Shown piece by piece: positions 52,864 through 62,531 of a DNA stretch of 64,000 bases (positions within the stretch are counted from its first letter, which is position 1; each line of letters starts with the position of its first letter). The translations under genes and the position numbers were made by a program. Under the pieces are notes generated by a model. That model did no database searches, was not told where the DNA came from, and worked only from the letters and a program-made list of their open reading frames with translations. Source of the DNA: Rhodoferax koreense (GTDB taxonomy: Bacteria > Pseudomonadota > Gammaproteobacteria > Burkholderiales > Burkholderiaceae_C); contig NZ_CP019236.1 of the NCBI RefSeq assembly GCF_001955695.1, positions 3,100,001-3,164,000 on the forward strand. Direction: 5' to 3'.

Positions 52864-53676
52864 TCAAAGGCCGCAGAGCACACCGCCGTCGATGTTCAGC
52901 AGGGCGCCGTTCACATAGCTGCCCGCGGGCGAAGTGAGGAACAGGACCGCCGGTGCGATGTCCTCGGGCCGGCCCCATCGGCCGAGCGGCACACGCTGCT
53001 TCACCCAAGCCGAGAACGCGGGATCCTGAACCAGCGCGGTGGTGAATTCGGTGTCGAGGAAACCCGGTGCCACCGCATTGCAGGTGATGCCCTTCGGGCC
53101 GAGTTCGAAAGCCAGTTCGCGCATCAGCGTGGTCACGGCGCCCTTGGCGGTGGCATAGGGCGCAAGCGTGGAGCGGCTGGCCGCGACCGACAGCGAACTC
53201 ATCATGATGATGCGGCCGAACGCCCGTTCGATCATGTGCCGCGCCGCGGCCTGGGTCACGTTGAACGTGCCCGTCACATGCACCTGCTGGATCGACGCCC
53301 ATTCTTCGGGGGTGTAATCGGTGAAGGGCTTGCGGTTCTGGTTCCCAGCGTTGTTGACCACGATGTCCAGCGCGCCGTGCGCCGCCACGATGGCGTCGAT
53401 GGCCTGCTTCACGGCGGCGTGATCGGTCACATCGAAGACGCTGCCAGAGGCCTTGCAACCCATGCCTTCGAGATCCGCCACCCTGGCCGCCAACTCCTGT
53501 TCCACCACATCGTTCAGCACGACGTGCGCGCCGGCCTTGGCCAGCATCAGCGCCACGGCCCATCCGATGCCGCGCCTGGCGCCGGTGACCAGCGCAACCC
53601 GGCCCTTCAACGAAAATAATTCGGCGATGCTTGCATCGCCGCCTGCGCCCCTGGTGTTCGACTCTTGTTCCGACAT
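52864..53676 (-). CDS. SDR-family oxidoreductase
   Basis: This is a 270-aa classical short-chain dehydrogenase: LVTGARRGIGWAVALMLAKA, NNAGNQNRKPFTDYTPEEW, catalytic Ser in MMSSLSVAASRSTLAP and Tyr-x3-Lys in YATAKGAVTTLMREL, and a C-terminal VNGALLNIDGGVL. It resembles gluconate/2-deoxygluconate dehydrogenases, but the substrate is unknown. The ATG at 53676 has AGGAG 7 nt upstream; two upstream ATGs lack a site. It is convergent with the pilus operon, and the two 3' ends share a GAGCC-TTCG-GGCTC hairpin. Confidence 0.9.
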   Translation of the reverse strand: MSEQESNTRGAGGDASIAELFSLKGRVALVTGARRGIGWAVALMLAKAGAHVVLNDVVEQELAARVADLEGMGCKASGSVFDVTDHAAVKQAIDAIVAAHGALDIVVNNAGNQNRKPFTDYTPEEWASIQQVHVTGTFNVTQAAARHMIERAFGRIIMMSSLSVAASRSTLAPYATAKGAVTTLMRELAFELGPKGITCNAVAPGFLDTEFTTALVQDPAFSAWVKQRVPLGRWGRPEDIAPAVLFLTSPAGSYVNGALLNIDGGVLCGL

Positions 53677-53767
53677 CTGGTCTCCTCTGTTTTCTGCCAT
53701 GGCACACATCGGCGTGCAGGCGGAATATAGAGGTGCGAGACGCAAAGAGAAACGGAGGAAGTGGAAT

Positions 53768-55681
53768 TCACTTTTTCATTTCCGCACCGGCTTCCCGATG
53801 GTGGGTGGACATCAGCGTGTGCTCGAAGGCTTCTGGTGCGAGCGGCCGGCTGAAGAGGTAGCCCTGGCCGTAGTCGCAGCCCATGGCCACGAGCAGGTCG
53901 CGCTGTTGCGCGGTTTCGATGCCTTCGGCCACCACCTTCAGCCCGAGCTTGTGCGCCATCACCACGATGGCCTCGCACAGCGCGAGTTCGCTGGCGCCGG
54001 GCGCCAGGTTGCTGGTGAAGGAGCGGTCGATCTTCAGGTAGTCGAGCTCCAGGTTCTTCAGGTAGGACAGCGAGGAATAACCCGTGCCGAAATCGTCGAT
54101 GGCCACCTGCATCCCGGCCTCGCGGTAACTCCTCAGGCAATCCCCGATCGCCGGCGTGGCGTTCAGCAGCAGGCCTTCGGTGATCTCCAGCGCCACCGCA
54201 CGACCCGGCAAGCCAAGCTGGCGCAGGTGCGCGATCCAGCCCGCGGCGTGGTTCTGCGTGCGGCCGAACTGGGCCGGTGACTTGTTCACGCTGACCTGGA
54301 ATTGCGGGCAGTAGGTCTCGCGCCAGCGCAGCGTCCAGCGGGCCGCTTCCTTGAAGACCCAGTCGCCGATCTCGCCGATGAGCCGGTTCTCCTCGGCCAG
54401 CGCGATGAACTCGCCGGGACCCACCAGGCCGCGTTCCGGGTGTTGCCAGCGCACCAGGGCTTCGGCCTTGCAGACCCGCCCGGTGCCCAGTTCGACGATG
54501 GGCTGGAAATGCAGGCAGAACTGCTGCCCGGCCACGGCCGCCCGCAGTTCGCGCGTGAGCTGCAACTTCTGTTGTGCCGCCTCCTGCAGGCTGGGTGTGA
54601 AAAAACTGTACTGGTTGCCGCCCTGCTGACGGGCCGCCACCATGGCCTGCTGCGCGTTGTGCAGCATGGTGTCCACCGGTGCCGCATCGCCGGGATAGAC
54701 CGTGATGCCCACGCTGCCCGACAAGGCGACCAATGCCGTGTCGAGCTCGAAGGGCTGGGCCAGGCGGTGCAGGATGTTCTGTGCGACCTGGCCGGCGCGG
54801 TCGGCGCTGTGCAGGCCGGTCAGCAGCGCCACGAAGCCGTCGCTGGCGGTGCGCGCCACCGAGTCGGTGGTGCGCACGCAGCCGACGATGCGCCGCGAGG
54901 CCTCGACCAGCAACCGGTCGGCCCAATCCTGGTCGTGGCTTTCGTTGATGCCGGCAAAGTTGTCCAGATGGATCGCCAGCAGCGCCACGGCGCGGTCGTC
55001 GCGCATGGCCTTCTTGATCTCCTCGGCAAGGCGATCCTTCAGCATGCTGCGGTTCGGCAACTGCGTCAGCGTATCGAAATTGGCCTGACGCCAGATCAAC
55101 GCCTCCGAAGCCTTGGTACGGGTCAGGTCCGAGAACAGCGTCACGCGGCGCTGAACTTCACCAAACCGGCCGTACACCGTGCTGATGCTGAGCCAACCGG
55201 GAAAGGAGTCGCCGCACTTGCGCTGGCTCCAGATCTCTCCCCGCCACTGCCCCGTGTCGAGCAGCGTGCGGCGCAGCTTCTTGTAGAACGACTGGTCGTG
55301 GTGCGGGGAGTTCAGCAGGCTGGGATCCTGGCCGATCACCTCTTCGGCCGCGTAGCCCGTCATCTGGACGAAGGCGGGGTTCACCGCGACGATGCAGTTG
55401 TCCTTGTCGGTCACCATCATGGCCTCGGTGCTGTGGGCGTAGACCAGCGCCGCCAGTTGGCGGTCGATCTGGTCCTGCGCGGGCACCTGCGGGGCCGGCG
55501 AGATGCCGGTCGGCGCCTGGCGACGCGGCAGCTGCGTGGCCCAGGGTTGCAACCCTTTACCCAACCAGCGCACGCACAGGCTTTGCAGAAGACATGCCAG
55601 GCGGCCCGATCCGGCCGAGGTGCGGCCGTCATCCAGCCTGGGGGGTACGGAACGGACTGGCGTGAAGGGAATCCTCGGCAT
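53768..55681 (-). CDS. PAS-GGDEF-EAL protein, probable cyclic di-GMP phosphodiesterase
   Basis: This is a 637-aa cytoplasmic signalling protein. A variable N terminus is followed by a PAS domain (about 75-190; STEAMMVTDKDNCIVAVNPA), a GGDEF domain (about 205-360) and an EAL domain (about 375-620). At the GGDEF site the sequence is TASDGF around Asp281, so diguanylate cyclase activity is unlikely. The EAL site looks intact: Glu407 in KAEALVRW, VSVNKSPAQF, EITEG, IDDFGTGYSSL, LKIDRSF and EGIET. It should hydrolyse c-di-GMP, perhaps gated by the PAS and degenerate GGDEF domains. It neighbours a pilus operon and a two-component pair, which suits control of surface attachment. Confidence 0.92.
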   Translation of the reverse strand: MPRIPFTPVRSVPPRLDDGRTSAGSGRLACLLQSLCVRWLGKGLQPWATQLPRRQAPTGISPAPQVPAQDQIDRQLAALVYAHSTEAMMVTDKDNCIVAVNPAFVQMTGYAAEEVIGQDPSLLNSPHHDQSFYKKLRRTLLDTGQWRGEIWSQRKCGDSFPGWLSISTVYGRFGEVQRRVTLFSDLTRTKASEALIWRQANFDTLTQLPNRSMLKDRLAEEIKKAMRDDRAVALLAIHLDNFAGINESHDQDWADRLLVEASRRIVGCVRTTDSVARTASDGFVALLTGLHSADRAGQVAQNILHRLAQPFELDTALVALSGSVGITVYPGDAAPVDTMLHNAQQAMVAARQQGGNQYSFFTPSLQEAAQQKLQLTRELRAAVAGQQFCLHFQPIVELGTGRVCKAEALVRWQHPERGLVGPGEFIALAEENRLIGEIGDWVFKEAARWTLRWRETYCPQFQVSVNKSPAQFGRTQNHAAGWIAHLRQLGLPGRAVALEITEGLLLNATPAIGDCLRSYREAGMQVAIDDFGTGYSSLSYLKNLELDYLKIDRSFTSNLAPGASELALCEAIVVMAHKLGLKVVAEGIETAQQRDLLVAMGCDYGQGYLFSRPLAPEAFEHTLMSTHHREAGAEMKK

Positions 55682-55806
55682 GATGTGGCGATTGAAACAG
55701 CCACGCGGTTGCAGAATGTGATCGAACCATGGCGACGTCCATCACGGACACCTCTAGAATGGTCTGACAACTTGAAACCGCCGCCCTTTCAAAGCTCGGA
55801 GTTCCC

Positions 55807-56496
55807 ATGCATATCGGCGTACTCGAAGACGATCCGTCCCAGCGCGAGTTGATCATGGTCCTGATCGAGGAAGGCCAGCACACGAGCCGCGGTTTCGGCC
55901 TGGCGCAGACCTTCCAGGAAGCCTTGAAGCGTGAAACCTTTGATCTGGTGCTGGTCGACTGGGTGCTGCCCGACGGCACGGGCGGGCAGGTGATCGAGTG
56001 GATTCGCGCCAACATCGGCTGGCACCTGCCGGTGATCGTGGTCACCGCCCAGGAGGACGAGGAAACCGTGGTTGCCGCCCTGCAGGCCGGGGCCGACGAC
56101 TACATCGTGAAACCGCCCAAGCCGCTCGAACTGCTGGCCCGCGTGAGCTCGGCGCTGCGCCGCGCCAGGCCCAATGCGCTGGCCATCCTGCGCGTGGGCG
56201 AATACGAGATCGACATCCAGCGCGAACGGGTCAGCCTGGCCGGCGAGCCGATGGCGATGACGCAGAAGGAATTCGACCTGTCGGTGGTGCTCTTCCAGAA
56301 TCTTGGCAAGATCCTGTCGCGCGACTTCCTGCTCGACAGGGTGTGGGGCAAGACCGCCGATGTGGACGTGCGCACCGTCGACACCCATGTGAGCCGTTTG
56401 CGTCGCAAACTGTCGCTGGACGGCAGCCGTGGCTGGAAACTTGCCCCCGTCTACGGCTTCGGCTACCGCTTCGACCGCGTCTCCGGTCCGAACTAG
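55807..56496 (+). CDS. OmpR-family response regulator
   Basis: This is a 229-aa regulator: a receiver domain with the acidic pair in GVLEDDPSQ, phosphoacceptor Asp in LVLVDWVLPDG, Thr in VVTAQED and Lys in YIVKPPKPLEL, followed by a winged-helix DNA-binding domain (MTQKEFDLSVVLFQNLGKIL, then TVDTHVSRLRRKLSLDG and YGFGYRF). It diverges from the EAL gene and converges on the hybrid kinase, whose stop it overlaps in a CTAG. Whether it is the partner of that kinase, which has its own receivers and Hpt, is inference. Confidence 0.92.
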   Translation: MHIGVLEDDPSQRELIMVLIEEGQHTSRGFGLAQTFQEALKRETFDLVLVDWVLPDGTGGQVIEWIRANIGWHLPVIVVTAQEDEETVVAALQAGADDYIVKPPKPLELLARVSSALRRARPNALAILRVGEYEIDIQRERVSLAGEPMAMTQKEFDLSVVLFQNLGKILSRDFLLDRVWGKTADVDVRTVDTHVSRLRRKLSLDGSRGWKLAPVYGFGYRFDRVSGPN

Positions 56497-59400
56497 GCTT
56501 CGAGCCGCGCCGCCAGTTCGGCGATCAACGCATCCAGGTCGTCGCTCAGCGCCTGCGCCAACGGCAGCAGTTCCGCCAGCGGCGCTTCGGCCTTCATCGC
56601 GGCCTGCGTTTTCACCACTCCGTCGAGCACTTTCACCGCGCCCACCGCACCGGCTGCACCGCGCAGCGAATGCAGTTTCTTGCGCGGCTCTTCGAGCTCG
56701 CCGGCGTGCAGGTAGTCCATCAACGCTGCGCCGGTATTGCGATAGTGCCCGAGGAACTGACGCAGCACGCGCACCGCCAGTGCGGGCTTGTTGGCGCATT
56801 GCTCGTAGGTGACGGCCAGATCGAGGCCACGGATGCCGGCGAGCATCTGCTCCGGGCCGATTTCTGCGGCCGCTGCATCGGGCGGCGCCACGGCCGGAGC
56901 CAGTCGCGGGCGTAACGGCAGCCAGCGCAGCAGCACCTCATGCAGCACCCGGGGGTCGACAGGTTTGGCGAGGTGCTCGTTCATGCCGGCATCCAGGCAG
57001 GCCTGCCGGTCTTCGACGAAGGCATTGGCGGTCATGGCGATGATGGGCAGATCGACCATCATCGGGTTCTGGCGCAGACGCCGGGTCGCCTCCAGGCCGT
57101 CCATGCGCGGCATCTGCACGTCCATCAGCACCAGGTCGTAGCGGCCGCGGCGGGCCATGCGCACGGCCTGTTCGCCATCGCCGGCGATGTCCACCACCAG
57201 GCCGGCGGCCTGCAGCAGGTCGGCGGCGACCTCCTGGTTCACCGGATTGTCCTCGGCCAGCAGCACACGTGCGCCGCGATGCGTCTGGCGCAGCAGGGCT
57301 TCCATGGCCTCAACGCTGCGCAGCGCGGCCGGCGCCTGCGCATCGCTTTTCAAGAGCCGCATCAGGCCATCGAGCAGCATGGAAGGCGTGACTGGCTTGA
57401 GCAGCACCGCGCCGAAGCCGGCGTCGCGCGCTTGCTGCTGGAGTTCGTCGCGGTCCTGCGCCGAGACCAAGACCAGCGCGGGCGCAAGAGGCGCGTCCGC
57501 CTGCAAACGCCTGGCTGTCTCGATGCCATCCATGCCAGGCATGGCCCAATCCAGCACCACCACGGCATAGGGGTCGTCGGCCGCCCGTGCAGCGCCCACC
57601 AGGTGCAAGGCTTCCTCGCCGCTGCCCGCGACATCGGTGCGCAGGCCGAGGCCGCGCAACATTTCGGCCATGGCGGCCCGCGCATCGGGCAGATCGTCGA
57701 CCAGCAGGCAGCGCAGGCCCTTGAGGACCGGCGCCGCCTGCGCTTGAGCCTGCTGGGCAGGACGCAGCCGCACACTGATCCAGAATCGGCTGCCCTTGCC
57801 GGGCAGGCTTTCCCCGCCGGCCTGTCCCTCCATGAGTTCGGCGATGTGCCGGGTGATGGTCAGCCCCAGGCCCGTGCCGCCATGACGCCGCGTGCTCGAG
57901 CCGTCGGCCTGCACGAAGGGCGTGAACAACAGCGGCAGCATGGCCGGGTCGATGCCGATGCCGGTGTCGCGCACCTCGAAGCGGATCAGCAGGCTGGTGT
58001 CCTCCTGGCTCAGCAGTTCGGCACGCAGCAACACCGAGCCGCGCTCGGTGAACTTGACGGCATTGCTGAGCACGTTGAGCAAGGCCTGCATCAGCCGCGT
58101 CGGGTCGCCGTTGAGGCGGTCCGGGATATGCCCCGTGTCGAGCACCACCTCGAGCCCCTTCTCGCGGGCGACGTCCAGCACCATGCTGCAGGTGCGGGTG
58201 AGCAGCGCGTCCAGCGAGAAATCGACGTTCTCCAGCGACAGCTTGCCGGCCTCGATCTTCGACAGGTCGAGGATGTCGTTGATGACCTGCAGCAGGTGAT
58301 TGGCCACACTGGAGACCTTGGCCAGGCGCGCCTGGTGGGTCGGATCCTGGATGTCACGGCGCAGCAGGTGCGTCAGGCCCAGGATGGCGTTCATCGGCGT
58401 GCGGATTTCATGGCTCATGTTGGCCAGGAAGTTGCTCTTGGCGCGGTTGGCCGAATCGGCGCGGTCACGGGCCTCGGCGAGTTGCTGATTGCTCAGTTGC
58501 AGTAGCTGTTCGGCATGCTTGTGCCGCGTGATGTCGGTCGTCAGCACGAAGAAGCCGAGCACCTGGCCGTCGCGCAGGTCGGGCAGGTACTGCACGCGCG
58601 TCACGGCGTGTTCCCCGTCGACGCTGTATTCCTCGCGTTCGTAGTCCTGCGACTCGCCGGCCAGCGCAGCCCGGATGCGCGCCTCGTAGCGATCGAAATA
58701 TTCGGCACCCCGCACCTCGGTCATGGTTCGGTCGACCAAGGCTTCGGGCGCCAGGCCGAACCACATCGCGTAGCGGCGATTCACGAAGCGGCAGCGCATG
58801 GACTGGTCCCAGTAGGCGATACGGCCGGGCACGTTGTCGGCCACCATGCGCACGAAGATCTCGGCCTCGCGCAGCTTGACGATGAGTTCGTGCATGCGCT
58901 GCTGCGTCTTGCTGCGCTCTTCCAGCGCCGACACCAGCGCGGCCGTACGCTGCTCGACTTCTTCCTCCAGTTTGTCGCGGTGCTGGGTCAACTCGGTCTC
59001 GAACATCTTGCGCTCGGTGATGTCGGTACAGGAGCCGAACCATTTGTAGGGCTGGCCGTTCACGTCGAACACCAGGCCGCCGCGCACGTCGAACCAACGG
59101 TACACGCCGTCGTGCCGCCGCAGCCGGAATTCCTGCTGGGAGTTGCTGCCCGCCGCCACGATCGCCTTCCAGTATTGGTAGACACGGTCGCGATCGTCGG
59201 GGTGGATCAGTTCCAGCCAGCCTTCGCCAAGGTAGTGTTCCACCGGTGACCCGGCGAAGCCGGCCCAGCGGCTGCTGAGGTAGTCGCACTGGCCCTGTGC
59301 GTCGCAACTCCAGACCATTTGCGGCATCAGCTCCACCATCTGGCGCAACTGGTTCTCGCTTTCGCGCAGATCGGATTCCACGCGGTTAAGCCGGCCATGG

Positions 59401-59969
59401 TTGCGCAGCACGAAGATGCCGACCGAGGCCAGCAACACCAGCGCAGCGCCGACACCGAGGTTGGATTGCAGCTTCTGTCTGTCCATCAACGCGCGCAACT
59501 GGCCGGAGTTGTAGCTGTCCAGCCGCCCCATGGCCTGTTCAAGCGCCACGTAGCCAGTCTTCAGCTGGACCGCATCGATGGCGGAGGCCGCAGCGTTGCC
59601 GATCGGCAGCTCGCGGCGTAGCTCGTCGACCCGCATTTCGACCAGTCGGGTCATGCCGTCGGGATCGGCGTCGAACCGCCGCAGGCTGTCTTCGATGCGC
59701 GACAGGGCCTGCAGGACGCCGGCACCCTCAGCGCCATCGGTGATCGCCCCGGGGGATGGGGCATTCCAGCCAAGACGCAGCAGGCTGCTCCCGAGTTCGA
59801 TGCGCGCCGCGCGGAAGTCGCGCACCTTGGTCAGGTTGCTGGTGAAGACCTCGCTCTGCGACCGCTGCAGGAACGCCAGCGCAAGGATGATCAACCCACT
59901 GGCAACGACCGTGGCAATCTGAACCAACATCCGCCACCGCAACCGCGCCGGCGGGACCGCTTCCGTCAT
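56493..59969 (-). CDS. Hybrid sensor histidine kinase with two receivers and an Hpt domain
   Basis: This is an 1158-aa membrane kinase of the BarA/ArcB-like phosphorelay class. Order: transmembrane helix (about 11-30), periplasmic region of about 140 residues, second helix (about 172-190), PAS/PAC (about 205-325; QMVWSCDAQGQCDYLSSRWA), coiled coil, second PAS (about 370-490), HisKA with His520 (NMSHEIRTPMNAILGL), HATPase, receiver 1 with Asp807 (VVVLDWAMPGMDG), receiver 2 with Asp950 (LVLMDVQMPRMDG) and Hpt with His1100 (KLHSLRGAAGAVG). All phosphotransfer residues are present, so a His-Asp-His relay to an external response regulator is expected. The OmpR-type gene facing it is the nearest candidate. 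The input signal is unknown. Confidence 0.94.
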   Translation of the reverse strand: MTEAVPPARLRWRMLVQIATVVASGLIILALAFLQRSQSEVFTSNLTKVRDFRAARIELGSSLLRLGWNAPSPGAITDGAEGAGVLQALSRIEDSLRRFDADPDGMTRLVEMRVDELRRELPIGNAAASAIDAVQLKTGYVALEQAMGRLDSYNSGQLRALMDRQKLQSNLGVGAALVLLASVGIFVLRNHGRLNRVESDLRESENQLRQMVELMPQMVWSCDAQGQCDYLSSRWAGFAGSPVEHYLGEGWLELIHPDDRDRVYQYWKAIVAAGSNSQQEFRLRRHDGVYRWFDVRGGLVFDVNGQPYKWFGSCTDITERKMFETELTQHRDKLEEEVEQRTAALVSALEERSKTQQRMHELIVKLREAEIFVRMVADNVPGRIAYWDQSMRCRFVNRRYAMWFGLAPEALVDRTMTEVRGAEYFDRYEARIRAALAGESQDYEREEYSVDGEHAVTRVQYLPDLRDGQVLGFFVLTTDITRHKHAEQLLQLSNQQLAEARDRADSANRAKSNFLANMSHEIRTPMNAILGLTHLLRRDIQDPTHQARLAKVSSVANHLLQVINDILDLSKIEAGKLSLENVDFSLDALLTRTCSMVLDVAREKGLEVVLDTGHIPDRLNGDPTRLMQALLNVLSNAVKFTERGSVLLRAELLSQEDTSLLIRFEVRDTGIGIDPAMLPLLFTPFVQADGSSTRRHGGTGLGLTITRHIAELMEGQAGGESLPGKGSRFWISVRLRPAQQAQAQAAPVLKGLRCLLVDDLPDARAAMAEMLRGLGLRTDVAGSGEEALHLVGAARAADDPYAVVVLDWAMPGMDGIETARRLQADAPLAPALVLVSAQDRDELQQQARDAGFGAVLLKPVTPSMLLDGLMRLLKSDAQAPAALRSVEAMEALLRQTHRGARVLLAEDNPVNQEVAADLLQAAGLVVDIAGDGEQAVRMARRGRYDLVLMDVQMPRMDGLEATRRLRQNPMMVDLPIIAMTANAFVEDRQACLDAGMNEHLAKPVDPRVLHEVLLRWLPLRPRLAPAVAPPDAAAAEIGPEQMLAGIRGLDLAVTYEQCANKPALAVRVLRQFLGHYRNTGAALMDYLHAGELEEPRKKLHSLRGAAGAVGAVKVLDGVVKTQAAMKAEAPLAELLPLAQALSDDLDALIAELAARLEA

Positions 59970-60120
59970 CCACTGCCCTTTCAGTGTCGGCGCGCCAGCG
60001 ACCCGCCTTCGGACTGCTGCGCGACCCTTCCGGTTTATCGGGGATTCAAGCGGCTACTTTACTATTGATTACAAATACCTTCGTCGGTGCAAACCTGCAT
60101 CGATCCACACGACGGGGTGA

Positions 60121-62394
60121 TCACGCCCGCACGCAGTCGGCGTAATAACGCAGCCGACCGTCCTCGCCGTGCTCCTCGACCAGGCCGTGGATATCGGTCT
60201 CGAAGCCTGGGCATTGGCTGTTGAATTCGCGCGAGAACTTCAGGTAGTCGACGATCTTCTTGTTGAAGACCTCGCCCGGGATGAGCAACGGGATGCCCGG
60301 CGGGTACGGCGTGACCAGGCCCACGGTGATGCGGCCCTCCAGGTGGTCGATCTCCACGCGCTCGGTCTTGCGCAGTGCGATGTGCGCGTAGGCGTCGCTC
60401 GGCTTCATGGCCGGCGTGAGGTCACTCAGGTACATGTCGGTGGTCAGCCGCGCAATGTCGTACTTCGCATACAAGTTGTGCACGTGCTGGCACAGGTCGG
60501 CCAGGCCCATCTTCTCGTAGCGCGGGTGCTGCTGGCAGAACTCGGGCAGGATGCGCCACATCGGCTGGTTCTTGGCATAGTCGTCCTTGAACTGCTGCAG
60601 CGCCGTGAGCATGCTGTTCCAGCGGCCCTTGGTGATGCCGATGGTGAACATGATGAAGAAGCTGTAGAGGCCCGTCTTCTCCACCACCACGCCGTGCTCG
60701 GCCAGGAACTTGGTGACGATGCTGGCCGGAATGCCGGTCTTGGCGAACTTGCCGTTCAAATCCAGGCCGGGCGTGACGATGGTCGACTTGATCGGGTCGA
60801 GCATGTTGAAGCCGGTGGCCATCTTGCCGAAGCCGTGCCAGTTGGCCTTGGCGTTGGACTTGGATTCACCCTTGATGATCCAGTCGGTGGCGCGACCGAT
60901 GCCCTCCTCCACCAGCTTGTCCGGCCCCCAGACCTTGAACCACCAGTCGTCGCCGTATTCCTCGTCGACCTTGCGCATGGCGCGGCGGAAATCGAGTGCC
61001 TCGGCGATGCTTTCCTCCACCAGCGCGGTGCCGCCGGGCGGCTCCATCATGGCCGCGGCCACGTCGCAGCTGGCGATGATGCTGTACTGCGGGCTGGTGC
61101 TGGTGTGCATCAGGTAGGCTTCGTTGAACAGGTGCCGGTCGAGCTTCACGTTCTGCGAGTCCTGGATCAGCACATGGCTGGCCTGGCTGATGCCGGCCAG
61201 CAGCTTGTGGATCGACTGCGTCGAATACACCACGGCGTGTTTGGGCCGGATACGTTTCTTGCCCATCGAGTGGTAGGTGCCGTAGAACGGATGGAAGGCC
61301 GCGTGCGGCAGCCACGCTTCGTCGAAATGCAGGTTCTCCACGTAGCCGTCGAGCATGCCTTTGATGGTCTCGGTGTTGTACAGCACGCCGTCGTAGGTGC
61401 TTTGCGTGAGCGTCAGGATGCGCGGCTTCACGGTGTCGGCATCGACATGCTGCAGCAGCGGATTGGCACGGATCTTGGCCTTGATGGCAGCGGGCTCGAA
61501 TTCGCTCTTCGGGATCGGCCCGATGATACCGAAGTGGTTGCGCGTGGGCTTGAGGAACACCGGGATCGCGCCGGTCATGATGATCGCGTGCAGGTTCGAC
61601 TTGTGGCAGTTGCGGTCCACCACCACCACGTCGCCCGGCGCCACCGTGTGGTGCCAAACCATCTTGTTGCTGGTGCTCGTGCCGTTGGTCACGAAGAAAC
61701 AATGGTCGGCGTTGAAGATGCGCGCCGCATTGCGTTCGCTGGCCGCGATCGGGCCGGTGTGGTCCAGCAGCTGGCCCAATTCCTCCACCGCGTTGCAGAC
61801 GTCGGCGCGCAGCATGTTCTCGCCGAAGAACTGGTGGAACATCTGGCCCACGGGGCTCTTCAAGAAAGCCACGCCGCCGGAGTGGCCGGGGCAGTGCCAG
61901 GAATAGGAACCGTCCTCGGCGTAGTCGAGCAGTGCCTTGAAGAACGGTGGCTGCACGCCTTCAAGGTAGCTCTTGGCCTCGCGGATGATGTGGCGCGCCA
62001 CGAACTCCGGCGTATCCTCGAACATGTGGATGAAGCCGTGCAACTCGCGCAGGATGTCGTTCGGGATGTGGCGCGAGGTCTTGGTCTCGCCGTAGACGTA
62101 GATCGGCACATCCAGGTTCTTGCGGCGCACTTCCTCGATGAAGTGGCGCAGGTTCAGCACCGCGGGGTCGAGGTCCGGCCCGGGCGAGAACTCCTCGTCG
62201 TCGATCGACAGGATGAAGGCGCTGGCACGGCTTTGCTGCTGGGCGAACTGCGAGAGGTCGCCGTAGCTGGTCACGCCCAGGACTTCAAAACCTTCGCTCT
62301 CGATGGCCTGGGCCAGGGCGCGGATGCCCAGGCCCGAGGTGTTCTCGGAGCGAAAGTCCTCGTCGATGATGACGATGGGAAAACGAAACTTCAT
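60121..62394 (-). CDS. Orn/Lys/Arg decarboxylase (PLP-dependent, inducible type)
   Basis: This is a 757-aa decarboxylase with the three-part architecture of enteric AdiA/CadA/SpeF: an N-terminal receiver-like wing domain (IVIIDEDFRSENTSGLGIRA), the PLP domain (SWHCPGHSGGVAFLKSPVGQ, then FVTNGTSTSNKMVWH; Lys397 in STQSIHKLLAG binds PLP; HFDEAWLPHAAFHPFYGTY) and a C-terminal domain (GLVTPYPPGIPLLIPGE). It would consume a proton and release CO2 plus a polyamine. Which amino acid it uses cannot be decided by eye. A GGAGG ribosome site precedes the ATG. No antiporter gene is adjacent, so it may serve polyamine metabolism rather than acid resistance. Confidence 0.93.
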   Translation of the reverse strand: MKFRFPIVIIDEDFRSENTSGLGIRALAQAIESEGFEVLGVTSYGDLSQFAQQQSRASAFILSIDDEEFSPGPDLDPAVLNLRHFIEEVRRKNLDVPIYVYGETKTSRHIPNDILRELHGFIHMFEDTPEFVARHIIREAKSYLEGVQPPFFKALLDYAEDGSYSWHCPGHSGGVAFLKSPVGQMFHQFFGENMLRADVCNAVEELGQLLDHTGPIAASERNAARIFNADHCFFVTNGTSTSNKMVWHHTVAPGDVVVVDRNCHKSNLHAIIMTGAIPVFLKPTRNHFGIIGPIPKSEFEPAAIKAKIRANPLLQHVDADTVKPRILTLTQSTYDGVLYNTETIKGMLDGYVENLHFDEAWLPHAAFHPFYGTYHSMGKKRIRPKHAVVYSTQSIHKLLAGISQASHVLIQDSQNVKLDRHLFNEAYLMHTSTSPQYSIIASCDVAAAMMEPPGGTALVEESIAEALDFRRAMRKVDEEYGDDWWFKVWGPDKLVEEGIGRATDWIIKGESKSNAKANWHGFGKMATGFNMLDPIKSTIVTPGLDLNGKFAKTGIPASIVTKFLAEHGVVVEKTGLYSFFIMFTIGITKGRWNSMLTALQQFKDDYAKNQPMWRILPEFCQQHPRYEKMGLADLCQHVHNLYAKYDIARLTTDMYLSDLTPAMKPSDAYAHIALRKTERVEIDHLEGRITVGLVTPYPPGIPLLIPGEVFNKKIVDYLKFSREFNSQCPGFETDIHGLVEEHGEDGRLRYYADCVRA

Positions 62395-62531
62395 GGGCGG
62401 CCTCCGGCCAGAAAAGTCAAAAGATCAAAACAGGCGCGAAGTGTAAGGAAATAATGTGAATGCTCTTCGGAAGGGCCCGCTTTTGCCCGAAAATGTGGCG
62501 TAGCCCACACAACACGCCGACTGGAGACTCC

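Noticed and set aside
52852..52865. GAGCC-TTCG-GGCTC hairpin between the pilus tip gene and the SDR gene as a terminator
   Set aside because: The stem is good and has a stable tetraloop, but neither strand has a T run after it, so it is not supported as an intrinsic terminator.
60121..62394. Naming the decarboxylase as lysine (cadA) or arginine (adiA) specific
   Set aside because: Domain motifs are common to all three specificities and no antiporter or regulator is adjacent.
62395..62531. Promoter or riboswitch in the decarboxylase/nfeD divergent region
   Set aside because: A few AT-rich hexamers are present but no pair with acceptable spacing and no conserved leader structure could be recognised.
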